Source of the DNA: Lumbricus rubellus
Taxonomy: Eukaryota; Annelida; Clitellata; Crassiclitellata; Lumbricidae
Assembly (NCBI GenBank): GCA_945859605.1
Contig: OX243822.1
Span: forward strand, 12,825,533-12,889,532
Direction: 5' to 3'
DNA length: 64,000 bases
Shown here: in pieces, positions 11,601 through 22,509 of the stretch
How positions within the stretch are numbered: position 1 is the first letter of the stretch
Layout of the letters: every line of letters begins with the position of its first letter
Made by a program: the position numbers and the translations under genes
Notes under the pieces: model-generated
What the model saw: the letters and a program-made list of their open reading frames with translations, nothing else
Told to the model about the DNA's origin: nothing
Database searches by the model: none

Positions 11601-14600
11601 AACAGACAAAATTGCAACTTTTTTCCCCAGAAATCGTCAATACCATTTACCATAATCATAAGTTTCACCTGTTAACTTCATAAGCGCGATCACCCGGCTT
11701 TGATAGGTCCTTCCACATTGAAACGACCTTTCCCACTCTTCTATGGGCTAAGCTCATGTCTGGGCTCTTACCCGCATCCCCTTACTCTCTCAAGATGTTT
11801 CTTTTTCCTTGACGCTTCTGGGCTGAAAGCACCCCTGAATGGTCTATGCAGCAAAAGGTGCTCTATAAATATTTTGATATGTTACGATTACAAACTTCAC
11901 GATCAGCATGATCCTTAAGATTGCAAGGATTTACTTAATGCCAATTGTGTGTACTTAGTTAATTATGTATGTATACAGTGTGCGCCCCAAAAAAATACCT
12001 CCCCCTAAGATTTTTGCCTATATCTTGACCAAAAGAAAGAATTTCGAAATGAAAATTTACAGTCTTAAGGACAATTCATATTTACACCAGATGGCCAGAT
12101 TTCATTAAAATATTTCAAACAGAACAAAAGTTATACCACTTTTAGTGAAGCCACCCACCGTTATTTGACGCACCCTGTAATTGAATTTGGATCGATTAAA
12201 AATGTCTATGTCTACATAACTATCATCAACGCCTTTACTGTCATCATAATGGTTGCATAGGCTTAACTGCGCGGTGGTCTAGTGGTGGCGTCGTTGCCTT
12301 GGAGCCGGAAGGTCCGAGGTTCGAATCCACCTCCCCGCGTAAGGACCTTGGGCAAGTCCTTCACTCACAATTGCTCAGCGCTTCGGCGTGAAACTCCGAT
12401 GCAGTGTCCGCTCTGCATCGGGAGCGCCTCTGAGTAGAGAGCTTGAAGGGGCGCTATAACAAGTGCACATACAAACAAACAAACAAACTGCGTACGCGCC
12501 GAAAGAGCTTTTCCAATTACGTAAGTTCGGTTACTGATACATTTAACGTCACCTCCATTACTCTTAATTATCACATTAAAAGAAACTAAAACTGAATCAT
12601 AAATCAACAGTCCCTGCGCACTGCGCAGTACTCACTTTTGGTCTCTTGACTGAGGAGACCATAGATAGACCGAACCCGCTTTCGTCGACACCAGATGTTC
12701 CAATGCAATGTAAGGACTGCAAAAAAGACCACAAAAAAGCACACGTGTAAAGAATTCATGGCTGAAATGAAAGACAAATGATTCAATTTTTAACGCAGGT
12801 TTACTTAGAAGCGTCTTTGCCCCAGGGTCCAACTCCATTCTACAAGTTTCTCAATCTTGCCTGTTCCTCTGGTCTGGGTTGGGAGCGAATCTGGGTAGAG
12901 ATCTTGAAGGGGAGCTACATAAAGTCCGATTGATTGAGCGATTGATTGATTAAAAAATTGATTGATTGAATGATTGATCAATCAATTGATTGATTGATCA
13001 ATCAATTGATTGATCAATTAAATGATCAATCAATTGATTGATTGATTGATTTGAATCATTCAATGTGTCTAATGAACTTATGAACTTGTGCATTTTGCAT
13101 AAAAAAATTTCCAGAGCAAAAATCTTGCAAATTCACATTCTAAAAAAATGAATCACAATGTTCTATTGTTCTGCAGTTTGATAATGACCTCCTTATAAGG
13201 CCAGAAGCCAATGTCAACTTACATGACCAAAGTTACAATCATGGATCAAAGAATAAGATGCATTATCGATTCAACAGAATAAATGTGAAAATAACGGCTA
13301 ATATTTAGATTAAGGAAGAAAAGACTAACATTGGAAAGATTAAGGCAGAAATATTAATCTACTAAGCATAATTAGCAGATAAAAGTATATTACGGTAGTT
13401 GCTAATGTAGTAGGAACACAGCTGAAGCATTCTAGCTGAAAGTGGAAAATACCTGATAGAGATAGATGATGGAGATTCATCTTCAGCAAAGCTGTGAGAT
13501 GTCACAAGATGAACGTTAGAATTGAGGGAATCATCGAAATTTTCCAACCGGAAGATACTGCAACGTTTTGCCTGTCGACACATCACTACATGTACATAAG
13601 AAAAGAAAATATGTCAACATAAAATACCTTCACACGTGTTTTCAATAAATAGGCATCAGTAAAATACGTGCAATAAACTAATGCTCCATAAATATCGGAT
13701 AAACAAATATAGCAATACTTGAAAACAGCACCTATGAGTAGAGATCTTGAAGGGGTGCTATAGCAAATGCGAGAAATTAATCAAATAAAACCACATGAGA
13801 CAGTAACAGTGCAGGGTACTTTCCACACTCGATGCAGAATTCCTAGTGCTCCTGTGGTGCAATGAAGAGTGAGTGGAAGAACATAAAAAGAAGTTGCATA
13901 CCAAAGTTTTGGTGCTGAGTTGTGGCACTTGTCGTCTCAAAGATACGTCCGTAGCCTTCAAGACTGAACTCTGACCTTCTACCTGTCAGGTGTAGCTGGT
14001 GATCAGTGATGCCTACTTCGTTAAATGCTGAAAAAGAAAATAAGAACACTGAAGAGTTTTACCTGCTGACATAATGCAAATATGAAATGCACAAAAATGT
14101 GAATTGAGGAAGATACCTATAATCAATATCATTGATAAGTTCAAATCTAAGAGCTCTTTAGAAATTTGCATTTTACTACATTTGAGTAATATCACTCTAT
14201 GAATTTTCTCAGAAAGACTAGTGCATGGCAGGTAATGGTGAATAGAAGAAAAGAGCCGATTATTTATTCTATCATACAACTGAATATTCAACTACAGCTG
14301 AATCCTGTTTTTAAACAATTCAAGTTTACTTCCATGAAACTCTTCCTACAGAATGATGTATAAACACTGTATGAAACACCAACACTACGTATCCTCCTAA
14401 AAATCTCAATCAAAAAGCTGTTAAAAAGATTACCTAGTGTGCTTAAGTCTCGACCGCTTGGATGTACCAGAACACCTGTTGAGCTGTCGCCAGAAGCATT
14501 CGTGTATGGTATGTAGCTCAGACAACCACCTGTATAATCAGAGTTGACATTCTGTAACCATAGCAACACAAAACAGCACATAAATATATACATCAAAATA

Positions 14601-17600
14601 TTGGTATAATTAATTATTTACCGTATCCGAGTGGCATTTGAAATATAGCACACGCACATCATGTAAGTAGAAACAACAAATAAAATGTATGAAATGTAGA
14701 TTTCCTAAATTTATCAGCACCATATGACAGAAAAAACATGGAGAACAGCTGAAATGTAATTTAATGAACATGTTTCAACAATCATTTTAAAAGATTCACT
14801 TTAGGTACCTGTATTTCTAATCACAGAATGAGTTAGTTAGCAATCAGTCGCCGTGAAATAGGTAGATGCAAATTCTGATCACACACATATGCACACACAC
14901 ACACGCACACAGACCTCCCACCTACACCCACACCGGTGGTGCGCGGTGGTGTAGAGGTGGCATTGTTGCCTTGGAGCCGGAAGGTTCGAGGTTCGAATCC
15001 ACCTCGCCGCATAAGGACCTTGGGCAAGTCCTTCACTCACAATTGCTCAGTGCCTCGGCGTGAAACTCCAATGCAGTGTCCGCTCTGCATTCGGGAGCGC
15101 CTCTGAGTAAAGAGAGCTTGAAGGGGCGCCATAACAAGTGCACATACAAACAAACAAACACCAACACACACACCAACACACACACACGCAGATGCAAATT
15201 CTGATCACACACACACCAAATCTTGAAGATCTCTTCTGATGATTGGAGCACTGTAACTCGCTGTCTCTCGTACGGACGTGGGAGCTCGCGCCTCTTTCTT
15301 CACGTCTGACATCAGTCTCTGGAATCCGCGAACCATGTCCTTCTCTTCCAAGTCGTCGAGGTCTTCCAGGTTTTCCAGAAGCTCAACGGCACGGAACTGG
15401 CCAAACGTGGTCTGGAAACAGAAGTTTAAATCATTTGTTTTGTGTTTTAAAGTAAATGGCGCTACTGCAAAGAGTTGAGATCATCTAACTCTACCGCTTG
15501 TGAATTAATCTTTTACGCGTTTGCACCCGAGAATATCCGCTGAAAATGGGCTTAAAATTTAAAAAAGAACTGGTAAAGGGTTAGGGTCTCATGGCTATTC
15601 TTATTTCCAACGTATAATAGTTATAACTAGTATGGCGGATGAATTGAATGATTCGTCATTGATTAATTCTCATGATTATATTTAGTATGAGAGTAAAAGT
15701 TAAGCCTAAAGTCAGAGTACCTGTCTATTGTATTTGTAAATTTATAAAATGCCTCTTGCCGTGCACACTAATCAGTGTGCTCCCAGTGCAAGAGACCAAG
15801 AATAAAAAATGGTTTTGAGAAAACGAAAAAAAGCACTTGGCCCACCAGTTAATAAGGAGGAAGCTGGTTCCGCCGTGCAGGACAAGGAGAGCAAAGGCTT
15901 GTGTTTTAGCAAAGGCGATCCTAGCTCGCGGGCGAGACGAAAAGATTGTGCCAGTCAAAGGAGCAGAGCGGGCGAAGAAACTGGTCGAGGTTGGGACACG
16001 GATGATGTCACATAGACACTTTGGTATCTATGAGTAAAGCTAGAGTTAGGTTGTAGTCGAAGTCTACACTCTGTGAAAGACCACTGGCTCTTATTTGGGA
16101 AAGAATTTTCTTTTATACAGAAGGGCATTGTCTGCATCATGAAAAGTTCTGGGTTCTAAGTTCTAACCACAAAAGTTCCGACAGGGTAGGCATGCAACAA
16201 AATTGGCAAATAAATTTATGGCAGACTAGCTGAACCCGGCCACGCGTTGTTGTGGCTGAAAAGAGGCTCCCCCTTCCCCTCCCCCTGCCCCTCCCCCTGC
16301 CCCTCCCCTCTCCCTCCCCCTCCGCTCTCTTCCCACCGTCTTCGTCCCGCTCCCTCCGCTCCTTTCCTCCGTCGCACCGTCCATTCCAAGCCCAAAGGCC
16401 GCTTTGGGAAAAGGCCTAAAAGCGGCCTCTTTGGTAAATTAATCGCGACTCGCTTATGACGTCACAGCACGCCACCTCATTGATGTTTCGTCTGCTGTGT
16501 TTGGAGACAGCCTTTCTGAAATCTGGGAACCGTGTGGGACGTGTTGAATTTGCAAATGGCGGACGAACGGATTGCAAAGTTCACTTTTTGTGGAAACGAT
16601 TGCGTTTTTTCGGGTGAAAAAATCTTAAAACACGGTGCTATTTGAATGGAAGGTTTTGGTAAATTTTCACAACAATCGGTGCGTCAGTTTCGGCGTGGTG
16701 TTAACACGAACTATTGGAAAGTTTCATTTTTATTTATATAAATAAGTAATTAATCATTAACAAAAAAATAAACAAATAAACATACTGTCACTGATGTCTT
16801 ATCTTTAGCCACTCTGCGCATAAGGAGTTTCAAATTCGTCTTCAGCCTATTCTTATCCTCCATGCACGGCTCTTTTTCTAGGTCCACATCTGAAAAAAGA
16901 TACAACTCACTCGTAACAGTGACAAACTCCAAAAAGCAGTGTAGCAATAAAACACAAGAAAACTTTCAAGTCTTTAATCAATTCCAGCTGGTTCCAAGGC
17001 TAGATTATCGGGTGCAGCCAGAATCGCCACCCCCCCCCCCCCCCACTTATATCGGCAGGATTCCCAAAATCGATTTTTTTAAAGTGTGTACCATAAACAA
17101 TGTATCCTAATGATTGTTAGACATTAACTGCATTATTAACAACACAAGCAGGATCATTAAGTCATGCATTTAATTTAACTTTGACAAGCATTCGAGAGTT
17201 CTACCGCTTTCCATAAAACCGTTTTTGGAAAATCCGACTTTCGTGTAATGTCAGCGTTTTGGTGACCCTAGTTTCGGATTTATCCCAGATTATCTCCTTC
17301 TACGCATAATATTCCCACAGGTAATCACAAAGACTGAGTGTCTGTTTAAATAAGCAATATTGTTGCCCAAGGCTTTGCTCAAATAGAGCGCTGCGACATA
17401 CCGGTCGCATCTCAAAGATGGCACAGTAAGGAACATGCTTACTTACTTGCTTACTTAATCCAAAAAAAACACAAGCTTAGGTTTGCTGCACATTGATGGA
17501 GTTCACAACAATCAGACCCTTATCTACTTGCGCAACATAAACATAACTATCTGGTAACGGTAAAGATAATAGCAGCTATAGAACGCCCCAAATCAAACAA

Positions 17601-17854
17601 ACCCAACTCAAAGCAAGACAAAGGTCGTTTATTTATCATTAATGTTTTGACATAAATGTGTACCTACAGTCGTTTGGTGGCAGCAACGGCAATGCAGGGC
17701 TCGATGGGAAGAGTCCCATGCCACTGGGGCACTTAAAACATTTCTGTGGAATGATTTCTAGATCTCCGGTCTTTCCGGTTCTTATGTCAACCGCCAACGC
17801 TGTCCCATAGTCAGTAAATCGCTCTCTAACAAAGTCCTGTACAGGAAATTCCAT
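5131..17854 (-). CDS. TAF1C: TAF1C: TBP-associated factor, RNA polymerase I subunit C (TAFI110), 15 exons
   Basis: TAF1C is a WD-repeat-like subunit of the nucleolar SL1/TIF-IB complex that recruits RNA polymerase I to rDNA promoters. I joined 15 exons by GT/AG sites and matching phase, from 5' to 3': 17668-17854, 16786-16889, 15217-15411, 14434-14551, 13902-14027, 13453-13585, 12636-12716, 11334-11454, 10371-10532, 9455-9669, 8443-8584, 7704-7935, 7005-7168, 6212-6376, 5131-5694. Together they give 2709 nt (902 aa plus stop), close to the roughly 870 aa human protein. Matches to human TAF1C from memory include DYTGGCLSYIP (human ACTGGALAWVP), GSVYLWSPQ (GAVCLWSPE), LVVIDERKPNDPVLQW (LYLVDERLPLVPMLKW), RLQAPLAGI (RLKAPTIGL) and the terminal MGF. 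The start is the first ATG, MEFP, like human MDFP. Exon 1 could instead end at 17664, but only the 17668 boundary keeps phase. Certain in family; exact boundaries of exons 1 and 3 are less sure. Confidence 0.9.
5940..6200 (+). repeat. 18-bp minisatellite in a TAF1C intron
   Basis: About 13 copies of GAACAGATCACTCGTTA with variants. The array ends about 5 bp from the donor of exon 6212-6376. Confidence 0.88.
6544..6792. mobile_element. 249-bp hAT MITE, copy 1 (TAF1C intron)
   Basis: Ends CAGGGCTGAAAGTG and CACTTTCAGCCCTG, perfect 8-bp duplication GCTAAATC. Same family and same length as 62052-62300. Confidence 0.93.
7005..7168 (-). CDS. TAF1C: TAF1C exon with paired CxxC motifs
   Basis: Encodes a zinc-knuckle-like segment, CRLC followed after an acidic Glu/Asp-rich linker by CLAC. 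The acceptor TTTGGTAG at 7169-7176 gives phase 1 and joins to the preceding exon; the donor is GTTAGC. I do not recall this Cys pair in human TAF1C, where the corresponding region is short. Confidence 0.75.
7462..7674 (+). mobile_element. tRNA-derived SINE copy, antisense in a TAF1C intron
   Basis: Same family; intact A box (TGGTGTAGTGG), B box GGTTCAAATCC, (CAAA)n end. The 3' end stops 29 bp short of the donor of TAF1C exon 7704-7935. Confidence 0.9.
8010..8095 (-). mobile_element. Isolated LINE/SINE tail module
   Basis: ACTTATATAGCGCCCCTTCA then ACTCAGAGGCGCTCCCAG, with a (CATT)n end; minus orientation. Other tail-only modules, seen but not listed singly, lie near 9835, 11515, 12880, 13735, 15745, 21580, 23700, 37990, 40850, 50065 and 53130. 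Confidence 0.65.
9195..9395 (+). mobile_element. LINE RT-type C-terminal relic in a TAF1C intron
   Basis: Encodes KRCRGRPRQKLLDGMMEEEY and ends ATWQRM stop; a second family with GRPRQ. Antisense to TAF1C. Confidence 0.55.
10690..10810 (+). mobile_element. LINE RT C-terminal fragment
   Basis: Encodes LGPSVWNDLSSKLYLLHL and SLKSFF, the same motif as the LINE at 130-435. Confidence 0.55.
11700..11872 (+). mobile_element. LINE/SINE tail fragment
   Basis: Tail-like GGTGCTCTATAAATATTT after a degenerate RT C-terminal stretch, in a TAF1C intron, antisense to it. Confidence 0.4.
11976..12177. mobile_element. Mariner-like MITE in a TAF1C intron
   Basis: Ends CAGTGTGCGCCCCAAA and TTGACGCACCCTG are imperfect inverted repeats flanked by TA. 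No ORF. Confidence 0.6.
12269..12488 (+). mobile_element. tRNA-derived SINE copy
   Basis: Same family with A box TGGTCTAGTGG, B box GGTTCGAATCC and (CAAA)n end, antisense in a TAF1C intron. Confidence 0.9.
12935..13060 (+). repeat. (ATTG/CAAT)n array with inverted units, TAF1C intron
   Basis: ATTGATTGATCAATCAATTG recurs; alternating strand sense makes it self-complementary. Confidence 0.85.
13792..13851 (-). CDS. TAF1C: Possible optional 60-nt TAF1C exon
   Basis: Lies between the exons at 13902-14027 and 13453-13585. It has a good pyrimidine-rich acceptor, a GTTTTA donor, no stop, and phase 1 at both ends, so it can be included or skipped without changing frame. The encoded stretch (GALGILHRVWKVPCTVTVSC) falls where the human protein is about 30 residues longer. 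Supported only by frame and position; could be intronic noise. Confidence 0.3.
14941..15160 (+). mobile_element. tRNA-derived SINE copy
   Basis: Same family (GGTTCGAATCC B box, (CAAA)n end). A 24-bp direct repeat beginning AGATGCAAATTCTGATCACA lies outside it at 14864 and 15190. Confidence 0.9.
17668..17854 (-). CDS. TAF1C: TAF1C exon 1 (N-terminus)
   Basis: Encodes MEFPVQDFVRERF and continues to a short proline-rich stretch LPLLPPND. Two overlapping donors lie at its end (GTAGGT and, 4 nt later, GTACAC). Only GTAGGT leaves phase 1, which fits the next exon at 16889. Confidence 0.75.
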
Positions 17855-18764
17855 GCTTGTGACTCGTGTCTATCTGGCAAAGGTGATAACATCTATACTT
17901 TTTGCTGTGTTTAATAGATGCTGTTTGCCGTAAAATTGGGATTTCACATGAAATAATAAGTAAATAACGCAACAATATCAATAACACCGCCATGTGCATG
18001 TTTCAACGATTACAAATATGGGCGTCTCGTGAATATTTGGAAAGTAAAGACGAAGTTCGTAATCGAGTATTTACGAAGCTCATCAGATTTTCTTTATTAT
18101 TCTGTTCTGGAGCTGTCTCGACCAGTGGCAGTGTCTTTACTGGCACAAAGAGAAGCTTTCAAGCGCTTTTAGAACTGGTCGAAGGAAAGAGAAAGCAAAT
18201 CAGCACCCCTGTTACGCTGTGGTACTTTTTACATCAGTCATGGAACCTGCCTTAAGCTTCGTATCCCGAGGACGACAAAATTAGGGCGACCACTACAAAT
18301 GCTAGGGAAAATGAGGGCGGTAACTTCATTATGCAGATGCCGAGAAAATTAGGGCGGTGACAACAAATGCTAGGGAAAATGAGGGCGGTAACTTCATATG
18401 CCGAGGCCGAGAAAAATGAAGGCGGCGGTTGATATGCTTCTGGTTCCTGCTGCAATCAAAATGTGTATAATATATATTATATGCATGTACTGAAACATTC
18501 TGCTCTGCATCATGCTCTGATATATAGCTATTTGACCCACATGGTCCAGAAGGCACTGCGAAGTACCGCCACCTCACTTTGTTTTGTTGAAAGTTTTGAT
18601 GTCATAATTATGTGAATTTTCATATGTGATATTTATTCACCAGAGTGCTGTTTTGCAACTGGTCATTTTAAAGAATATACTTACTTACTTACTTGCATTA
18701 TTTTCATTCGGATTTGTGGACGATAATTGAGTGATAACATTAGCAGTACTGTAGATCAACAAAC
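17855..18764. promoter_or_regulatory. Shared divergent promoter region of TAF1C and HSCB
   Basis: TAF1C (-) and HSCB (+) start codons face away from each other across 910 bp, so both promoters must lie here. No TATA box is obvious. About 18258-18430 holds an imperfect tandem repeat (unit containing TTAGGGCGG and GCTAGGGAAAATGAGGGCGG). A small open frame at 17992-18255 has no recognisable product. Confidence 0.5.
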
Positions 18765-20654
18765 ATGGCTGGTGTGATTGTGCGCGAGTCGTTGAAACAA
18801 TCTTTGCGAAATACTTCTAAACTAATCGTCTGCCTTCAGGGAGGGGACTGCGTTTCTGCGCCGGACCGCTGTTCACGACGGGTTTACTCCTCATTTCGGT
18901 CACTCGACCGGACACCTCAGGGTCTGCTATGCGGACAGTCGCAATCCCAGAACCGTCGACACCACCTTGGGGTGCTACACGTTTGCGTCGCCGGCCACCA
19001 TAACTCGGAGTGCATCACTCATCAGGAGTGCTGGAAGTGTGGGTCGACGATTGACCCGAACAAGGAACAGTACTTTTGTGAATGCGGCGTTGTTCAGCCG
19101 CCGATCGACAAGCGAAGTCTGTTTCAAGTGATGGGTTTGGAGGAGAGATACGACATAGACCTGAAGGACCTGTCGGAAAAGTACCGGGACCTGCAGCGCA
19201 TCCTGCATCCGGACAAATATTCGCAGAAGTCAGAGGTATAACTCAGGTATTTAACAGTTTGAGAGACGCTTTGAGTAAAGCGTAGTTTGGTAGATCTATT
19301 ATTCTCATCTTGGAAACCTGTTAAATAACTTTATGGTCAATTTGCTCAGTGAAAAGACGGCATTAATTTACCAACCTTAGCTATGGTTTATCTAATGCTT
19401 TTAAGAAATCTGTTATAATAACATCCCAGATTATTTTTTGCAAAGCATGTAGCTGTTATTATTTATGCATTATAATTTATCTGCTTAATTAATTTTTCAT
19501 GAAACTAAGCTAAGAAATCCACTGATCAATGAATGACAATCATCACTGAGCAACAATATTACTTCTTGGTTAAACCGTAGTTTACGTTGATTAATTATTT
19601 TCACTTTACCCCACGTTGATAAATTATTTGGCTATTGCTATTGATATACAAGTAATTTCTGGATCGCCAGGTTCAATCCAGCTTCCATTTCAACTATAAA
19701 TATGCCTTTATCCAGCTTCCATTTCAGGTATAAAATGCCTTTATCCAGGTCCTACTTCTCAAGCGTTTTTCATCAATCCAGCTTCATTTTCAGCAGAATG
19801 ACTACACTAACCCTAAAACTAACCCTAACCGACCCTCACGACGCCTAACCTGAGCCCTAACCGACCCTCATGCGTAAAATCCCGCTTCTATTTCGTCACT
19901 AAATATTTGTCATCGAATGTAAGAAATTGGTTGTCGGATAAAAAAAGTACGGTTTTTTCGTCAATCCAGCTTCCATCTTTTCGCGTTTTCGGTTTATATT
20001 GCTACTTCTGGTTGCGAATGTTCAGAAATTGGAATAGCGCGTTTTATGGCGCGTTATATTCGTGATTTTAGGCGTTTATTAATTAATCAACGTAAACTAC
20101 GGGATATCGATAATGAAAATAATTAATCAACGTAAACTACGGTTTAACCTTACTTCTTACTTTTGTTATCAGTGTTTAGATATGGTATTTCTGAAACGAT
20201 CTTACAGGGCAGTGCATATTTAAATGTTAAGTTATGTTGCTGTGTGATAATTATGCATTCCAACTATTTCCAATTTCAGACGGAGAAAGGTTTCTCTATC
20301 GAGCACTCATCGCTCGTTAACAGAGCGTACAATACGCTTCTAAAACCGCTCACCAGAGGCCTCTATCTGCTCCGTCTGAACGAAGAAGACTTGGAGAAAG
20401 AAACGCAAATGGATCACGGATTTCTCGATAGGATTATGGAGATCAACGAGTCGATCATTGAAGCAGATTCACTTGAAGAAATCGAAGCCCTCGTAGTAGA
20501 AAATCAGAAAGTGCTTGACTGTCTTAATTCTGAGATTTCAACAGCCTTCCTAGCGGACGATAGGTTGCTTGCGAAAAAGCTTTTGGTGAAGTTGAAATAT
20601 TACGTAAACATTGAAGAAAAGCTTAAGTCTTTCAAACTCAGGTACTCGGAGTGA
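18765..20654 (+). CDS. HSCB: HSCB: mitochondrial iron-sulfur cluster co-chaperone (J-protein), two exons
   Basis: HSCB delivers the ISCU scaffold to the mitochondrial HSPA9 chaperone for Fe-S cluster transfer. Exons 18765-19235 and 20280-20654 join in phase 0 (donor GAG|GTATAA, acceptor TTTCAG|ACG), giving 281 aa against 235 in human. Residues 1 to about 85 are Arg/Ser-rich and fit a mitochondrial presequence. A metal-binding segment follows with Cys at 89, 92, 105 and 107 (CWKCG and YFCECG), then the J domain with the HPD motif at 148-150 (LHPDKYSQKSE). Exon 2 carries the C-terminal helical domain: LVNRAYNTLLKPLTRGLYLL and IMEINE match human HSCB closely. Oddities are the CxC spacing of the second Cys pair (human CPQC), a long N-terminus, and a single intron. 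Identification is firm. Confidence 0.95.
19568..20149. mobile_element. 582-bp MULE-like nonautonomous DNA transposon in the HSCB intron
   Basis: Perfect 36-bp terminal inverted repeats (left end GGTTAAACCGTAGTTTACG) are flanked by a perfect 9-bp target duplication TTACTTCTT at 19559-19567 and 20150-20158. A 9-bp duplication is typical of Mutator-like elements. The interior holds degenerate CCAGCTTCCATTT repeats, a telomere-like CCCTAA run (about 19805-19862) and a second copy of the subterminal sequence before the right end. No ORF. Confidence 0.88.
19802..19865 (+). repeat. Interstitial CCCTAA (telomere-like) cluster
   Basis: Several CCCTAA or CCTAAC units with CGACCCTC spacers inside the MULE-like element. 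It is the C-strand sense of the animal telomere repeat, too short and degenerate to be telomeric. Confidence 0.6.
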
Positions 20655-21721
20655 TTCGGATGCAGATTTGTTATTGAACTATATTCGATTTCATTGCTGT
20701 GAAAATATAAGAGTCTGCATATTAAGTGTAGCTACCTGCTGTTTGTTTTTTCGTAATAATGTGAGAAAGTTTACAGTGTGTTTTTTTCATGGTAGGTATT
20801 TGAGAGTGTCATTTGAGAACAGCACAGCAGTAACATTTCACACAGCAGATTATAATATTATTGGCTTCCTGTCTTGGAAAATATGATTCAGGATCCATAT
20901 AATTGTATTGTGGTGTTTTTTCACTACCTCTGCGGCGTCTGCGCACATCATTGCGTGGTGTGAAAGTTTATATTCGTCACGACTCTTGATTTAACCATGT
21001 TGCTGTTCGCTACACTGAAGTAGTATGCAATCCTGTTATAGAAATCTCATTAACTAATGAAGCTGTTAAATGTGATTTTAGCAATAGAATGTTATTTTTG
21101 TCTGAAGTCTAGTGTGTTGTAGAAATGCAAATTATCTTCAGATCTAAGCTAACGTGTAAGCCAGGACCTGTATAGTTTCTTTTTATACGTATGCAAGACA
21201 TCAGATTAGATCAAAAGAAAATTGCCTTGAAATAATGGTCTGCTTAAAATGTGTAGATTCTACAGTTGTTTCACACTATTGTAGAAAGAATAAGTATCTA
21301 GCGAAACTTTCAAACATAGTTGACCATTCAGAAAACACTTGAAGATAAAATTAATATTTAGTTACTTAAAATAGCATGTTATTGATTTAGTGTACAGGAC
21401 TGTCCAAGTAGATGATTTCTGCTGAATTTGTCTTGTGTATGTTAATAGGTTTGTGGATTTTAACGATTCATTGATTGAAATTTGTTAATTTTTTTATCAA
21501 TTGAATTTTGGACTCGTTTGTTTAACTTTCTGGTATGGTGAACAATTTTTTATTTATTTATTTCTCTCATTTGCTATAGCACCCCTTCAAGCCAAAGATG
21601 GTAATGTGAAATGTTTGAGTGGAAAATTAAGTGATAATGTTGCATTTAATGCAAGTGCTGATTGAAAATTCAAAGGTAGTGACTGTCTTCATTGTAATAA
21701 ATGGTCGAGTTTAAATTTGTT

Positions 21722-21908
21722 TAGAAAAAAGTAGTAACTAATAAAATTATTCAGTGACTACATTTTTTACAGGTTCTCATGCTTCATGTAATATGCCAAA
21801 TTTATTGATTAATAAAAGTAAAATTTAAAACACTAATCAATTATACTAATTATAAAATGCTTAAACTTATCTAATATGATACATATAAAAATTTCGCACA
21901 CTTTTCAA
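21722..21908 (+). repeat. 187-bp direct repeat, copy 1
   Basis: Starts TAGAAAAAAGTAGTAACTAA and ends CACTTTTCAA. By eye it differs from copy 2 (22152-22338) at two positions. The copies are offset by 430 bp. Confidence 0.9.
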
Positions 21909-22151
21909 AAAAATTGGCATTAGGGATTGTACGCCTATATAAAGTCAACTGATGACTTAACTCTTTCATTTGTTCATTATTGTTTCCATTGCTCTAGATA
22001 ATAATTATAGTTATGAGAGGATTTTAAGTAAGGCTACGTCTAGTGTAGACATGTGTTCAAGCCTTCAAGGTTAAGATTAGGTTGGGCGTCGTACGTGAGG
22101 CCTGTAGGGTTGGTTAGGACCCAGCTAAGCTACGTGTTAGCGTCATCATTA

Positions 22152-22338
22152 TAGAAAAAAGTAGTAACTAATAAAATTATTCAGTGACTACATTTTTTAC
22201 AGGTTCTCATGCTTCATGTAATATGCCAAATTTATTGATTAATAAAAGTAAATTTTAAAACACTAATCAATTATACTAATTATAAAATGCTTAAACTCAT
22301 CTAATATGATACATATAAAAATTTCGCACACTTTTCAA
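22152..22338 (+). repeat. 187-bp direct repeat, copy 2
   Basis: Second copy, same orientation and same length. The 243 bp between copies include unrelated sequence. Either a recent local duplication or terminal direct repeats of a very small element; no TG..CA ends or flanking duplication were seen. Confidence 0.9.
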
Positions 22339-22363
22339 CACGTAGTCTAGCCTATACGGTAGG

Positions 22364-22509
22364 CATAGGCGCAATCACGTCCTAAAAGTTGGAGAGGACC
22401 ATAATGAATCACGTCCTAAAAGTTGGGGGACCACACTAATAGAGTTAGGGGACCACTCAAAAGTTGGGGGGACGCGTCCCGTGGGTCCCATAGGGTGGTT
22501 GCGCCTATG
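22364..22509. mobile_element. 146-bp hAT-type MITE
   Basis: Terminal inverted repeats begin CATAGGCGCAA and end TTGCGCCTATG, flanked by a perfect 8-bp target duplication ACGGTAGG. The interior is CACGTCCTAAAAGTTGG-type repeats. Confidence 0.8.

Noticed and set aside
12717..13452. A missing TAF1C exon between 13453-13585 and 12636-12716
   Set aside because: The two exons join directly in phase 2 and the joined protein (SISISPYIALEH, then GSVYLWSP) matches human ISLSPHLPGEL without a gap.
17992..18255. 87-codon ORF between TAF1C and HSCB
   Set aside because: No recognisable motif; in the divergent promoter region and probably chance.
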